From Psychrobacter sp. M13 (GTDB taxonomy: Bacteria; Pseudomonadota; Gammaproteobacteria; Pseudomonadales; Moraxellaceae), in the NCBI RefSeq assembly GCF_030718935.1, contig NZ_CP132194.1, positions 2,914,001 to 2,978,000 of the forward strand: a stretch of DNA of 64,000 nucleotides, read 5' to 3'. The notes beneath the pieces were generated by a model. It was not told where the DNA came from and did not search any database. It was given only the letters and a program-made list of their open reading frames with translations. Position numbers and translations under genes: made by a program. Positions 31,982 through 42,298 of this stretch are shown in pieces; position 1 is the first letter of the stretch; each line of letters starts with the position of its first letter.

Positions 31982-31996
31982 TGTTATAATATAACG
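31982..31996. promoter_or_regulatory. Zur-like operator, zur side
   Basis: tgttat-aat-ataacg, one mismatch from a perfect palindrome, 29 bp before the zur start codon. With the site at 31920 it suggests separate control of both divergent units and autoregulation of zur. Confidence 0.75.
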
Positions 31997-32024
31997 ATTA
32001 ATAGTTATTATTGGAGTTACTGCC

Positions 32025-32582
32025 TTGTCTACTACTGTTTCTGCTTGTCAGCATCCTCACGATACTCAGCATCTTTCAAGCGCTGATATCGCTGAGCGAT
32101 TGATCGCTGCCATAGAGCAGTGTCGTGTACGAGGTGTGCGTTTTACTCAGCTACGCAAGCAAATATATGAGCTAGTTCTACAAGCTAAGAAGCCTGTCGG
32201 TGCTTATGATTTGATGACCCAGCTACAGCAGCTGCGCTTAGCCCAGACGTCTGACACTGATGGCTTAGCTACAGAGCTTGTCGCCAAACAAAAAAAGCAA
32301 ATTCCTAAAAATGTAGCGCCACCAACGGTGTATCGTAGTCTGGAGTTTTTATTAGGCGAAGGTCTTATCCATCAACTGACCTCAATCAATGCTTATGTGC
32401 CTTGCTGTCATCCCCGCGCTGAGCATACTGCCGCCTTTCTGATCTGTGACATATGCCTGCGCGTACAAGAATGTAGTAGCTTGCCTGTACAAGAGATGAT
32501 GAGCTTTGCAGAACAAGACGTTGGCTTTAGAGTGACTCGTAGCGTCATTGAATTGAGCGGTCGCTGCCAAAACTGTCATTAG
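32025..32582 (+). CDS. zur: Zinc uptake regulator Zur (Fur family)
   Basis: 185 aa, TTG start with a GGAG site 9 nt upstream. Seen: an N-terminal winged helix (VRFTQLRKQIYELVLQAKKP; PPTVYRSLEFLLGEGLIHQL) and a C-terminal metal-binding half with HTAAFLICDICLRVQEC and CQNCH, the paired CxxC structural zinc sites. It has an insert of about 20 residues (residues 68-92) within the winged helix. Known: Zn-bound Zur represses zinc uptake genes. Its placement with znuA and znuCB supports Zur over Fur. Confidence 0.92.
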   Translation: MSTTVSACQHPHDTQHLSSADIAERLIAAIEQCRVRGVRFTQLRKQIYELVLQAKKPVGAYDLMTQLQQLRLAQTSDTDGLATELVAKQKKQIPKNVAPPTVYRSLEFLLGEGLIHQLTSINAYVPCCHPRAEHTAAFLICDICLRVQECSSLPVQEMMSFAEQDVGFRVTRSVIELSGRCQNCH

Positions 32583-32654
32583 CTTTTACAGGTTAACCCT
32601 TTTCATTTTTAGTTGATCCTTTTATAGCTACTACTATGCCCTGATTTACGTCCG

Positions 32655-33494
32655 ATGAGCTACCCTATTATGAGTTATTTAAGTCTTTCCTCCAGCTCGC
32701 CCAACGCTTCTATTGTTTCTACTGATCAGTCAAATATCGATATACTCAACGCCAGTAATGAGAAGCGACCTATCGATAGTAAGCTTATAAGCTTAGACAA
32801 TATCAACTACGATATCGATGGGCAACGCCTGCTATCTCATATCAATATCGACATTGCAGTAAATGAGACTTTAAGCCTTATTGGCCCTAATGGCGCTGGT
32901 AAATCAACGCTGGTCAAGCTGATCCTAGGTCTGATAAAGCCCAGTCAAGGCCGCATTATCACTCATCAAGCACTACGATTAGGCTACGTACCGCAGCGTT
33001 TTGCCGTAGCGCCTATTTTGCCACTGCGGGTGACTGACTTGTTAGCACAAGCCAATAAGCGGCGATTGAGCGCTGATCAACGCCAATTTATCTTTGATAA
33101 TTTATCTTTGAATCATTTGCTGCCACAGCAGATGCTGCATTTATCAGGTGGTGAAACTCAACGCGTGCTGCTAGCAAGAGCCTTGCTCGAGAAGCCCAAT
33201 TTACTGATTTTAGATGAGCCGATGCAAGGATTGGATCCTGAGACTGAGCTTTGGCTGTATAAGTTTATCGATGAGCTACCCGAATTTTTGCGCTGTGCAA
33301 TGCTTGTGGTATCTCACGATCTGCATTGGGTGATGAGAGGCTCTCGGCGAGTGATCTGTTTGAATAAGCACATTTGCTGTGAGGGTCAGCCCAGCGAGCT
33401 GGCGATTAGCACTGAGTTTCAAAAGCTATTTGGTCATCACTACGAGCAGCCTTATGTGCACAAGCCTCATGCTTGCGAGCATCATAGTCGTTAA
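32655..33494 (+). CDS. znuC: Zinc ABC transporter, ATP-binding protein
   Basis: 279 aa. Walker A LIGPNGAGKSTLVKLILGL, Q-loop YVPQRF, signature LSGGETQRVLLARALLEKP, Walker B LLILDEPMQGLD and the H-loop VVSHDLHWVM are complete. The first 45 residues before ISLDNINYDIDG are Ser/Asn-rich and not part of the ABC fold; there is no convincing ribosome binding site at 32655, so the start may be wrong. It lies 72 bp after zur and 80 bp before znuB. The C-terminal His-rich end (HKPHACEHHSR) may bind zinc. Confidence 0.93.
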   Translation: MSYPIMSYLSLSSSSPNASIVSTDQSNIDILNASNEKRPIDSKLISLDNINYDIDGQRLLSHINIDIAVNETLSLIGPNGAGKSTLVKLILGLIKPSQGRIITHQALRLGYVPQRFAVAPILPLRVTDLLAQANKRRLSADQRQFIFDNLSLNHLLPQQMLHLSGGETQRVLLARALLEKPNLLILDEPMQGLDPETELWLYKFIDELPEFLRCAMLVVSHDLHWVMRGSRRVICLNKHICCEGQPSELAISTEFQKLFGHHYEQPYVHKPHACEHHSR

Positions 33495-33574
33495 TAAAAA
33501 AATGACTACTAAGAAAAGTTACTGATAAACAATCATTACTTATCATTTTCACAACGAATTTTAATGGACACTTT

Positions 33575-34414
33575 ATGACTGCTTGGTTGGCTATCATCGC
33601 CCCTGCTTGGATCGCAGGCAGCATTCTAGGACTGCTATCAGCTCCACTTGGCTGTCTCGTATTATGGCGGCGTATGGCTTTTTTTGCTGATGCACTAGCG
33701 CATGGTACGCTGCTTGGTGTGGCACTAGCCGTCTGGTGGCAATTGCCTATGGGTATTGGGATCGCGATAGTCAGTATCGCGGTTGTGTTAGGACTAGTGC
33801 TCATTGATGATGAGCGGCTGCCTGTAGATGCCGTACTAGCCGTAGTCGCGGTGACTTTATTATGTCTTGGGCTACTAGCTTTGACTCAATTGACCAACCA
33901 GCAAGCCAATGTATTGGGGTTTTTATTCGGTAACTTACTTGAGCTGGATTGGTCAGATTTACCCCTACTTGGCGTTAGCGTAGCGGTAGGCTTAGGGCTG
34001 CTAATATATATTTGGCCTGCGCAAGTCAAGCTGGCCACTCATGAAGCTTTAGCTCGTATTCAGGGTATTGATCCGACTCGCCAGCGGCTGTTTTTTATGG
34101 GTCTACTAGCAGGGTTTTGTGCCATTGCCCTACAAGCGGTCGGCAGCTTACTTATCAGTGGCTTATTGGTACTGCCCGCTTTGACCGCAAGGCTTTATTC
34201 CACAGCACCTAAGCAGATGGTGATCATCGCCCTAGTCATAGCACAGGTTGGAGTAACGCTAGGGGTTTGGGGTAGTATCTGGCTGGATATTCAGACAGGT
34301 TTATCGATAGTATTAGTGCTAGCGATAATATTCTTTGCAGCACTTATCCTCTCAAAGTTGCTCTCGTCTAAGCCGATATTGGCTAAATTTCTCGCGCGTC
34401 GTCGTCAACACTAA
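33575..34414 (+). CDS. znuB: Zinc ABC transporter, permease
   Basis: 279 aa, eight or so hydrophobic segments. APLGCLVLWRRMAFFADALAHGTL (quoted in part: RRMAFFADALAHGTLLGVAL) is the ZnuB/MntB-family EAA-like region, and ALQAVGSLLISGLLVLPALT is the second conserved block. Forms the Zn(II) channel with ZnuC as the motor. Last gene of zur-znuC-znuB. Confidence 0.94.
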   Translation: MTAWLAIIAPAWIAGSILGLLSAPLGCLVLWRRMAFFADALAHGTLLGVALAVWWQLPMGIGIAIVSIAVVLGLVLIDDERLPVDAVLAVVAVTLLCLGLLALTQLTNQQANVLGFLFGNLLELDWSDLPLLGVSVAVGLGLLIYIWPAQVKLATHEALARIQGIDPTRQRLFFMGLLAGFCAIALQAVGSLLISGLLVLPALTARLYSTAPKQMVIIALVIAQVGVTLGVWGSIWLDIQTGLSIVLVLAIIFFAALILSKLLSSKPILAKFLARRRQH

Positions 34415-34582
34415 AAAATAGCTCGAAGGGATAAGGCTCAAGTTATTATCATAATTAATTCAACTTTATTTTACTGAAGTCATTAAAGTTTCACACAAAC
34501 TATGTTATAACCTTTTGCTACATTTACTTTTTAGAATGTTATTAATTAGGCTATATTGACCACTCGATAAGGATTGCCCCTT

Positions 34583-35404
34583 ATGCTAAGTCGTCCTGTT
34601 TATATCCATGCTCAGAGCGAAGTATTCAATATTTTGCAACTGACTGATTTACATTTAACCACTGACAACGCCATGCACAGCTGTCAGCAGAGGTTTGATA
34701 AGGTGCTTAATCAAGCGCTTGAGGAAGCAGCTGAACAGAATGTGGTATGTGATTTGATTTTAGTAACAGGTGATCTAGTCAGTCAGGTTGAGCCTGCTAT
34801 TTATGATTATATTTTTGCGGTATTGACTGCGACGAATATTCCTTTTGCTTGTATTGCGGGCAATCACGACGTTACCGAGGAGGTAGGTTATGATTTACCA
34901 TTTGATCAGCGCCAGCTTATCGCACACCCTGCTGATCCACGTCTGCTGAGTCGCTATATTATAGATTCTGATTACTGGCAAATATTACTGATAAACTCTG
35001 CTATTGCTGGCCGAGTTGCAGGCGAGATTGAAGAGGATGATATCGACTGGCTATGTACGCAGCTTGACCGCTGTGATAAGCCTGCATTGCTCGCAATCCA
35101 CCATCATCTTATCCCTATGTGCTCTGAATGGATAGATGCGCATATGGTACAAAATGCTGAAATGTTTTGGCAACGTACTAAAGACTGTGATAATTTACGC
35201 GTTATCATCAATGGGCATACGCATCAAGAACAAGTCCAGCATCGTAATGGTGTTACTGTTTATACGACACCTTCAACTTGCTATCAGTATCAGCCCCTTA
35301 ATGATGAATTTGCTTATGATAAGACATCGCGTCCTGGATTTCGCTGGTTGCAATTAGCCAACAATGGACAGGTTGCAAGCTGGGTTAAAAGGTCGGATAC
35401 TTGA
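34583..35404 (+). CDS. cpdA: 3',5'-cyclic-AMP phosphodiesterase CpdA-like metallophosphoesterase
   Basis: 273 aa from the ATG at 34583, chosen for its AAGGA site 9 nt upstream; the frame could begin at a TTG at 34574. The calcineurin-type metal ligands are all visible: LQLTDLHL, LVTGDLVSQ, CIAGNHDV, LLAIHHHLIP and INGHTHQEQ. Known: CpdA breaks down cAMP and so tunes Crp/Vfr signalling. The group around LHHHxxP and GHTH matches the CpdA (class III PDE) set. Single gene. Confidence 0.85.
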   Translation: MLSRPVYIHAQSEVFNILQLTDLHLTTDNAMHSCQQRFDKVLNQALEEAAEQNVVCDLILVTGDLVSQVEPAIYDYIFAVLTATNIPFACIAGNHDVTEEVGYDLPFDQRQLIAHPADPRLLSRYIIDSDYWQILLINSAIAGRVAGEIEEDDIDWLCTQLDRCDKPALLAIHHHLIPMCSEWIDAHMVQNAEMFWQRTKDCDNLRVIINGHTHQEQVQHRNGVTVYTTPSTCYQYQPLNDEFAYDKTSRPGFRWLQLANNGQVASWVKRSDT

Positions 35405-35696
35405 GCGCCATTATTATTCTTATAAAAACATTGTAGTCGTATAAAGCTATTGCTATAAGTAAATATCGGCTATGATAAGGTAGAGATAAGAGATTTTGGT
35501 GAAATGGATATTTGTCCAAAAGTATGAAGATAATGTTGTTTTTATAATTAAAAATGAAGCAAACTTAAATTGCGTTAAATGTACGACCTAAGCAAAGTCC
35601 GTTAAGAATTATTTTTATACTAGAGTAAAGTCACGCTGACTCTTTGTTTTGCGCTATTGTTTTGTTGGATTAATTTGAAAAAATAGGATACCTACT

Positions 35697-36134
35697 ATGA
35701 GCACCATAACCACAGATCCGAATGATGTAAAGTTCACCCCTTATGAGCCAGCTAAAGACGAAGAATATATGTCTGATGCCCAGCTTGAGCACTTTAAAGC
35801 TATTTTGTTAGATTGGAAGCACCAGCTGGTAGGTGAGGCTGATCGTACTAAGACCTACATTCAAGATGAATCAAGCTCTATGCCAGATATCAATGATCGG
35901 GCCACTCAAGAAGAAGAGTTTGCTTTAGCGCTGCGCACTCGTGATCGTGAGCGTAAGCTGATTCGCAAAATCGACAAGTCAATGTCAGAGATTGAGAACG
36001 ATGATTATGGTTTTTGTGAGACTTGTGGCGTTGAGATCGGCTTGCGTCGCTTAGAAGCTCGCCCCACTGCAACTCAGTGTATTGATTGCAAGACATTATC
36101 CGAGATGAAAGAGCGTCAAAACCAAGGTCAGTAG
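35697..36134 (+). CDS. dksA: RNA polymerase-binding transcription factor DksA
   Basis: 145 aa. The coiled-coil part has DINDRATQEEEFALALRTRD with the tip acidic residues, and the C4 zinc finger is CETCGVEIGLRRLEARP...CIDC. DksA enters the RNAP secondary channel and, with ppGpp, controls rRNA and amino-acid promoters. gluQRS follows 222 bp downstream, the usual order in gammaproteobacteria. Confidence 0.97.
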   Translation: MSTITTDPNDVKFTPYEPAKDEEYMSDAQLEHFKAILLDWKHQLVGEADRTKTYIQDESSSMPDINDRATQEEEFALALRTRDRERKLIRKIDKSMSEIENDDYGFCETCGVEIGLRRLEARPTATQCIDCKTLSEMKERQNQGQ

Positions 36135-36162
36135 TCGCTTAATTTTTGTACTTTTAAAGAGT

Positions 36163-36202
36163 AAAAAGTGAGCATTTCTTAATAGGAGTTCTCACTTTAT
36201 TT
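36163..36202 (+). terminator. Weak intrinsic terminator of dksA
   Basis: aaagtgag at 36165-36172 pairs with ctcacttt at 36191-36198 around an 18-nt loop, followed by attttg. The loop is large and the T run short. Confidence 0.5.
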
Positions 36203-36356
36203 TGTGTGCTCTATTTTACAGGTACGGTTAAGAGCTACTATACTCATTTGCAACCCATCATTCAAAAGTACCCATTAATACTACTGAAAATAAATATCTT
36301 TTTAAAACAAGCTTGCTTATCCTAAAGCCATCTTCTCATTTTGGTAGCTGATTACT

Positions 36357-37349
36357 TTGAACTCCAGTAAAAACCTCAACTCTCCTTCTACATTTCTGTC
36401 GCCAAAGTCAAAAAGTCACCCTCAAGTGCGTATACCCGTAGGTCGTTTTGCGCCTTCGCCTACTGGTGAGCTACATTTGGGCTCTTTGACTACTGCGCTG
36501 GCAAGCTATTGCCATATCAAGTCATTAGGCGGTGATTGGCTACTACGTATGGAAGATACCGACATCACGCGTTGTGATCGGCAGTTCAGTGAGCAGATAT
36601 TATTAGACTTAGAAGCACTTGGAATGCTCTGGGATGGCGATATCATTTATCAGTCTGAGCGTACTGACATCTATAATGACTATTTGCAGTCAGCGCTACA
36701 GCCGCTAAGCTATGGCTGTCAGTGTTCGCGTAAGCGCTTAGCACAGTTTTGGGCGGTACAGGAGCATCAGCAACAGCTCAACCCTATTGATAAAAAGTCT
36801 GATCGGCAGCGCTATCCTCGCTGTTGTATCGATGCTGAGCTAAACAAGCAACATCACAAACTGCGCTTGCAATTGCCCGATTACACCACAGGGTTTATAG
36901 ATGGTATTCAAGGGCTGCAATGGGCGAATCCTCAGCAAACTTTAGGTGATATGGTCGTGCGTCGGCAAGACAGTACCATTAACTACATCCTAGCAGCTAG
37001 TATCGATGATGGCTTGCAAAATGTCAGCCATATCATGCGTGGCCTCGATATCCTACCAATGACCACCGCGCAAATCGCTATCATGCAAATGGTCAAATTG
37101 CCTGCTATCGAGCGCTGGTATCATCTTCCTTTGATCCTCAATAGCGAAGGTCAAAAGCTATCGAAACAGAATCTAGCGCAACCTATCAATACTAGCCAGC
37201 CCAGCAGGCTACTAGCTACTGCACTACACTTATTGAAACAGCCAGCAGTCGATATCGATACCCCAGAGCGAATGCTCATGCAAGCTGTGAGTCAATGGAC
37301 AAATAAACCGCTACAAGGGTTAGAGCAGCTAAATGAGAGTGGTAGATAG
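36357..37349 (+). CDS. gluQ: Glutamyl-Q tRNA(Asp) synthetase
   Basis: 330 aa from a TTG start. [20 protein letters not shown] carries the HIGH-type motif and [12 protein letters not shown] the KMSKS-type motif. The zinc site of the family may be CQCS with CC further on. It lacks the anticodon-binding domain of GltX, as GluQ does. Known: attaches glutamate to queuosine in the wobble position of tRNA(Asp). It follows dksA as in E. coli, with little shared signal for the start codon. Confidence 0.93.
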   Translation: MNSSKNLNSPSTFLSPKSKSHPQVRIPVGRFAPSPTGELHLGSLTTALASYCHIKSLGGDWLLRMEDTDITRCDRQFSEQILLDLEALGMLWDGDIIYQSERTDIYNDYLQSALQPLSYGCQCSRKRLAQFWAVQEHQQQLNPIDKKSDRQRYPRCCIDAELNKQHHKLRLQLPDYTTGFIDGIQGLQWANPQQTLGDMVVRRQDSTINYILAASIDDGLQNVSHIMRGLDILPMTTAQIAIMQMVKLPAIERWYHLPLILNSEGQKLSKQNLAQPINTSQPSRLLATALHLLKQPAVDIDTPERMLMQAVSQWTNKPLQGLEQLNESGR

Positions 37350-37371
37350 TTTAGATTATTAGGGCGTGTTC

Positions 37372-37389
37372 CGTGGGTTAGCACCCACG
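37372..37389. repeat. Short palindrome of the gtgggtt...acccac type
   Basis: Hairpin cgtgggt-tagc-acccacg located between the convergent gluQ and ftsW. It is preceded by agggcgtgtt (37361-37370), which recurs at 13923. Confidence 0.6.
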
Positions 37390-37426
37390 CTACGTCATGT
37401 TTGCTTGTAAGCTCAAGAGTGTTTTA

Positions 37427-38620
37427 TTAATAATAACGACATTGACTCTTTTCAATCTCAGGGCTTTCTTTATATATTTTTAATAATAAGGCGACCATGA
37501 TTAAGCTAATTAGCATTGATGAGCCGCCATAGCTAAAGAATGGCATGGTCAAACCTTTCGTCGGCATCGCACCCATATTCATCGCTGCATTAATAATAGT
37601 TTGGGCAATAAAAATAACTCCAATGCCAAAAGCAGTATAGCTCATACGCATCTGTCGACGTTTTAGTGCATTGTAGCTAATACGCATTGCACTGCCGATA
37701 ATAAGAGCCTCTAGTAGCAAAATCATCGTTACGCCGACAAAGCCCAATTCCTCACCCGTAATCGCTAACAAAAAATCGGTATGTGCTTCTGGCAAATGTG
37801 AGAGTTTTTGCACGCTTTCGCCATAGCCGACCCCTGTGAACTGACCACGACCAAAAGCGATCAGACTACGCGCCAGCTGATAATCCGTATCTTGGATATC
37901 ATCAAACGGGTCTAAAAATGATAAGGCGCGGGTCAATCGATACTCCACCAGCGTTACCGCTAATACCCCAAGACCGCCTACTACTGCACCTAATGCCAAG
38001 AATTGCTTATAAGGCGCGCCTGCAATATAAAATATCGCAAATACGGTACCTACAATTACTACCAGCGAGCCAAAATCGGGCTGCAACAACAATAACAACG
38101 TCATCATGCCAATAACTAATGAGATGCGCAAAAACCCATCCCAACCATTACGCACTTCAAATGAGCGCCGCACTACGAAGTCGGAGACAAAAACGATAAT
38201 CACTAACTTGGCAAGCTCTGCTACCTGAAAGTTAATAAATACCAAATTGAGCCAACGCTTTGAGCCATTGATTGGCGTACCAAACAACGTTGCGATCAAT
38301 AGCAACGCTGTGATGCCTAATAGAATAAACTGCGTGCCTGTTTGATATAGCGTCTTTAGCGGTACCAGATAATAAGCTAGCGCTGCCGCAAACAGTCCAA
38401 CACCCATATAGAGCAGCTGACGATTAAAAAAATGCAGCTCGGTCATACCGCGACTCAGCGCAAAGGGTATAGAAGCCGAAGCGACCATCAGCAGACTGAG
38501 CACCATCATACAGCCGACACTAGAGAGGAGTATTGAGCGCACTGAAGGTAAGGACAGAACACCGTCTGAGCGCGTATTCAGCTTAGACGAGGTAGATTTA
38601 TTAAAAAAGGAGAGCGCCAT
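37427..38620 (-). CDS. ftsW: Septal peptidoglycan polymerase FtsW
   Basis: 397 aa from the ATG at 38620 (the frame could start at 38641, but neither site has a strong ribosome binding signal). About ten membrane segments; SEDS motifs GSKRWLNLVFINFQVAELAK, LLLQPDFGSLVVI, SHLPEAHTDFLLAITGEELG and the C-terminal GLTMPFFSYGGSSML are complete. FtsW polymerises glycan strands with FtsI at the septum. FtsW rather than RodA is supported by murD upstream on the same strand (murD-ftsW is the dcw order). No murG follows, so the cluster has been split here. Confidence 0.93.
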   Translation of the reverse strand: MALSFFNKSTSSKLNTRSDGVLSLPSVRSILLSSVGCMMVLSLLMVASASIPFALSRGMTELHFFNRQLLYMGVGLFAAALAYYLVPLKTLYQTGTQFILLGITALLLIATLFGTPINGSKRWLNLVFINFQVAELAKLVIIVFVSDFVVRRSFEVRNGWDGFLRISLVIGMMTLLLLLQPDFGSLVVIVGTVFAIFYIAGAPYKQFLALGAVVGGLGVLAVTLVEYRLTRALSFLDPFDDIQDTDYQLARSLIAFGRGQFTGVGYGESVQKLSHLPEAHTDFLLAITGEELGFVGVTMILLLEALIIGSAMRISYNALKRRQMRMSYTAFGIGVIFIAQTIINAAMNMGAMPTKGLTMPFFSYGGSSMLISLIMVALLLKIYKESPEIEKSQCRYY

Positions 38621-38864
38621 AATATTCAAACACACTAACAAGCAAAGTACACGGCGTCTAATACCTGATATTCAATATCCAGTATAAGTAACAAGACGCC
38701 ACCATTAAATCATTAAGTTATTAATCATCAAGCTATTAAGAACATAGCATTAAACTGTTGAAGACGTAATATTGAACTACTGAACAATAAGTTATTGACA
38801 GTAGCAGCAATAGCTATACAAAACAATAGGATAAGACAAGCGTATATTAACACTTATCTCGCTT

Positions 38865-40298
38865 TCATTGAGAATCGATAGCAGTAGTATCAGCGGCAAG
38901 CTCATTGACTAGCTGAGTAAAATATTCACCGCGAGCAGCGTAGCCACTGAACTGATCAAAGCTGGCACAAGCAGGCGATAGTAGCACCGCTTGCACTTGC
39001 GATAGACTACTATCGGTTAGCTGCCCAATGATGACAAAAGCATTATCTAAGGTTTGGCATTGATGCAGGCGAACGTCATCACTGAGGGCAGCGGCACGCA
39101 GATCTTGCTCTATTAGCGCGCTATCTTCGCCAATACATAAGACTTGGCTGACATATTTATTAATAAAAGGGCTCAGCTCACCGAATTGTTGTGCCTTGCC
39201 TTGTCCGCCTAAAATCAATAACAGCTTGCCATCTTTTGGCGCATATACGGCACCGAGTCCTTCGATAGCTGCAATCGTTGAGCCGATATTAGTGCCTTTT
39301 GAATCATTGAAATAGTCGATATCTGCTACTGTAGCGATATATTGACAGCGATGTTCAAGACCTGCGAACTGTTGTAGGGTATATAGCATGCTCTCTAATG
39401 GGATGCCTGCCAGCTCACCAAGTGCTAGCGCAGCTTGAGCATTAAGCAGATTATGACGACCCTTTATCACCAGCTTATCTGCCGATAGTAATCTCTCTGT
39501 ACCACGCGCTAAATAAATCTGCCCATCAGGCTCAGTAACTAAGCCATATTGACCGTTATCAGGCGCATGAATACCCGTACTAATACGTGGTAAGTTATCG
39601 GCAACTAAAGGCCGTGTCAAAGCATCTTCGCGGTTGATCACGACGGACTTTGCACCCTGAAAGATACGGTGTTTGGCCTGATGATAGCCAAGCATGTCGC
39701 CGTGACGATCCAAGTGATCGGGCGACATATTGAGCACAGTAGCGACCTGAGCGCCAAGGTTAGTCACTGTCTCTAATTGAAAGCTCGATAGCTCTAGCAC
39801 TGCCAGCTGCATATTCGGATTGGCTAGCAAATTCAATGCAGGTATACCGATATTACCGCCTACCCCAACATCGATACCTGCATCCTCTGCCATTTGCCCC
39901 ACTAAGCTGGTCACGGTGCTCTTAGCGTTAGAGCCTGTGATTGCGACAATAGGCACGGTGCAAGCGGCGCAAAACAATTGAATATCGCTGACGATAGGAA
40001 TACCTGCTTGGCGAGCGGCTGCAACGGCTGCGGTAGTTAGAGCAATACCAGGGCTAATAACAATACGAGCAGCTTGCAATAATAACTCAGCATCAATTGC
40101 CCCAAATTGTCGAATCTCAACAGCTGCAGGTAATTGCTCTGCTAGTAATGGTTCGCTTTGGCTGTCAGTCACAGCAACTTGATAGCCATGATCCGCTAAA
40201 TATCGCGCTGCTGAGAGTCCTGACTGTCCTAGGCCTACCACTACCTGTAGTCCACCGCCTTTATGAATAAGAGTATCTGTTGTGGCACGGCTAGTCAT
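38865..40298 (-). CDS. murD: UDP-N-acetylmuramoylalanine--D-glutamate ligase
   Basis: 477 aa. N-terminal Rossmann-like domain (VVVGLGQSGLSAARYLADHG), central Mur ligase ATP site (IVAITGSNAKSTVTSLVGQM: GSNAKST where GTNGKST is usual) and C-terminal domain with LLILGGQGKAQQFGEL and LLSPACASFDQF. MurD adds D-Glu to UDP-MurNAc-L-Ala. An AAGGAT site precedes the ATG. The nucleotide-binding motif has Ala in place of Gly, as in E. coli MurD, which has GSNGKST. The 244-bp gap to ftsW is AT-rich with no gene. Confidence 0.95.
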   Translation of the reverse strand: MTSRATTDTLIHKGGGLQVVVGLGQSGLSAARYLADHGYQVAVTDSQSEPLLAEQLPAAVEIRQFGAIDAELLLQAARIVISPGIALTTAAVAAARQAGIPIVSDIQLFCAACTVPIVAITGSNAKSTVTSLVGQMAEDAGIDVGVGGNIGIPALNLLANPNMQLAVLELSSFQLETVTNLGAQVATVLNMSPDHLDRHGDMLGYHQAKHRIFQGAKSVVINREDALTRPLVADNLPRISTGIHAPDNGQYGLVTEPDGQIYLARGTERLLSADKLVIKGRHNLLNAQAALALGELAGIPLESMLYTLQQFAGLEHRCQYIATVADIDYFNDSKGTNIGSTIAAIEGLGAVYAPKDGKLLLILGGQGKAQQFGELSPFINKYVSQVLCIGEDSALIEQDLRAAALSDDVRLHQCQTLDNAFVIIGQLTDSSLSQVQAVLLSPACASFDQFSGYAARGEYFTQLVNELAADTTAIDSQ

Positions 40299-40736
40299 AT
40301 TTTATCCTTTTAAGGGGCTGGTATTGAAGGGCTAATAATAGCTTACGCTTCGGTTGCATGGCATGATAACGCTATCGTTCATCTTTCGATACTGCTTTTT
40401 TGCCACTTTGTGCTATTATGCGCATACTTTTATATTAAATTGTAATGCACGCCTTAAGCGTGTCATACCTATCCTATTTTATTCTTGGTCTGAGTGTCAT
40501 GCGCTTAGAGACCTTGCTTGTATATCTAACCGAATTTTATAGTCTTCATAGCCTGCAATACGCTTCAATAATTTTAAAATGATAGCGTCTAGATGATAGT
40601 TTTTGAGCTATCAAGCTAAGCAGCACCTTATTTAATGGATCAGCTTTTTTAATAATTAAACCTTAATTATTAATACGGTATCAACTCTATTAGATAATGA
40701 TGACTTTTTTTGCCTCCAACCCTATGCAGTTTACTT
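40299..40736. other. Intergenic region between divergent murD and the SulP gene
   Basis: 438 bp, AT-rich. The main feature is the perfect palindrome at 40649-40673. A 62-codon open frame near 40354 has no good start signal and is not believed. Confidence 0.45.
40649..40673. promoter_or_regulatory. Perfect palindrome upstream of the SulP gene
   Basis: ttaataattaa-acc-ttaattattaa: 11-bp arms with a 3-nt centre, 63 bp before the SulP start. It could be an operator or just a hairpin; the pure A/T arms apart from the centre weaken the case. Confidence 0.5.
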
Positions 40737-42236
40737 ATGACCTCATTTATTGATAGCTTACATGACGAATGGTTCTCTAATATCCGCGGTGACATTTTAT
40801 CGGGTACTGTAGTCGCACTAGCGCTGATTCCAGAAGCCATTGCCTTCTCTATTATCGCAGGTGTCGATCCAAAAGTCGGTCTTTATGCCTCGTTTTGTAT
40901 TGCTGTCGTCATCAGCTTTGTAGGGGGACGCCCTGGGATGATCTCAGCAGCTACTGGTGCTATGGCTCTAGTCATGGTCGATCTAGTCGCTGATTATGGC
41001 TTGCAATACTTGCTGGCCGCCACGCTTTTGTGCGGTGGTATTCAGATTGTAATGGGTATTTTAAAGCTTGGCAATCTTATGCGCTTTGTGTCGCGCTCGG
41101 TGGTAATAGGCTTCGTCAATGCGCTCGCGATTTTGATCTTTGCCGCGCAGCTGCCTGAGCTCAATCCAATGACTGAGCGAGTTGGCTTGACGGTCTACAT
41201 TATGACGGCAGCGGGGCTGGCGATTATTTATCTGTTTCCGCTGATTCCTAAGATCGGTCGTATACTACCCTCGCCCTTGATCTGTATCGTCGGTCTGACC
41301 GCGGTGGCTATGTATCTGAATCTAGATATCCGCAACGTTGGTAGTATGGGTGACCTACCTGATTCGCTACCTGTGTTTTTGTTGCCTGATATCCCGCTTA
41401 ATTTAGATACTTTATTAATTATCGCGCCTTATTCTATTACCCTTGCGATCATCGGTTTACTTGAGTCCATGATGACCGCGACTATCGTCGATGAGCTCAC
41501 CGATACCTCAAGTGATAAGAACCGCGAGTGCCGTGGTCAAGGCATATCGAATGTGGTTGCTGGATTCTTCGGTGGTATGGCAGGTTGTGCGATGATTGGT
41601 CAGTCAATGATCAACATAAAATCAGGAGGTCGAGGGCGCTTATCAGCATTGATAGCAGGGGTAGTACTCCTCATTATGGTGGTATTTTTAGGTCAATGGG
41701 TCAGCCAGATTCCAATGGCAGCGCTGGTAGCCGTGATGATTATGGTCTCTATCGGTACCTTTAACTGGCAGTCTATCCGCGAGTTCAAAACTCATCCTTT
41801 ATCCTTTAATATTGTCATGCTAGCCACGGTATTGACCACCGTACTTACTCATAACTTAGCTTATGGAGTCGGCGTTGGGGTGCTGCTATCCGCGCTCGCC
41901 TTTGCTAATAAGATCGGTCAGTTCTTAACGATATTTAGCGAGTATGATGATGCTAATAATAGTCGCTACTATTACGTACAAGGGCAAGTGTTCTTTGCTT
42001 CGTCCACCCAGTTTTTGAACAGCTTTGACACCAAAGAGGCGCTCGATAGTATCCAAATCGACGTTAGCCAAGCACATTTTTGGGATGTTAGCGCGGTAGA
42101 TACTTTGGATAAGCTTGTGATGCGCTTGCAACGTGAGGGAACTGATGTCAAAGTAGTAGGCCTTAATAACGCCAGTCGGACTTTGATTGATCGCTTCTCT
42201 ATCCACGATCGCCGTGATATCGGGTTACTGGATTAA
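40737..42236 (+). CDS. SulP-family anion transporter with STAS domain
   Basis: 499 aa from the ATG at 40737; the frame can be extended to a TTG at 40710. Seen: [20 protein letters not shown] and [12 protein letters not shown] of the SulP N-terminus, about 10-12 hydrophobic segments with [21 protein letters not shown] between, and a C-terminal STAS domain (about 400-499) with [20 protein letters not shown]. Known: SulP proteins move sulfate, bicarbonate or dicarboxylates; the sequence alone does not say which. It lies 62 bp before a tandem universal stress protein gene; this pairing suggests coregulation. Confidence 0.88.
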   Translation: MTSFIDSLHDEWFSNIRGDILSGTVVALALIPEAIAFSIIAGVDPKVGLYASFCIAVVISFVGGRPGMISAATGAMALVMVDLVADYGLQYLLAATLLCGGIQIVMGILKLGNLMRFVSRSVVIGFVNALAILIFAAQLPELNPMTERVGLTVYIMTAAGLAIIYLFPLIPKIGRILPSPLICIVGLTAVAMYLNLDIRNVGSMGDLPDSLPVFLLPDIPLNLDTLLIIAPYSITLAIIGLLESMMTATIVDELTDTSSDKNRECRGQGISNVVAGFFGGMAGCAMIGQSMINIKSGGRGRLSALIAGVVLLIMVVFLGQWVSQIPMAALVAVMIMVSIGTFNWQSIREFKTHPLSFNIVMLATVLTTVLTHNLAYGVGVGVLLSALAFANKIGQFLTIFSEYDDANNSRYYYVQGQVFFASSTQFLNSFDTKEALDSIQIDVSQAHFWDVSAVDTLDKLVMRLQREGTDVKVVGLNNASRTLIDRFSIHDRRDIGLLD

Positions 42237-42298
42237 TATCTGTTGAATTACATACCTCTTGAGTTTGGCGCTAGTTTTATTATCGATGTGGTTGTCTT

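Noticed and set aside
40354..40542. 62-codon open frame upstream of the SulP gene
   Set aside because: No ribosome binding site, and no recognisable protein; it lies in an AT-rich spacer where chance frames are common.
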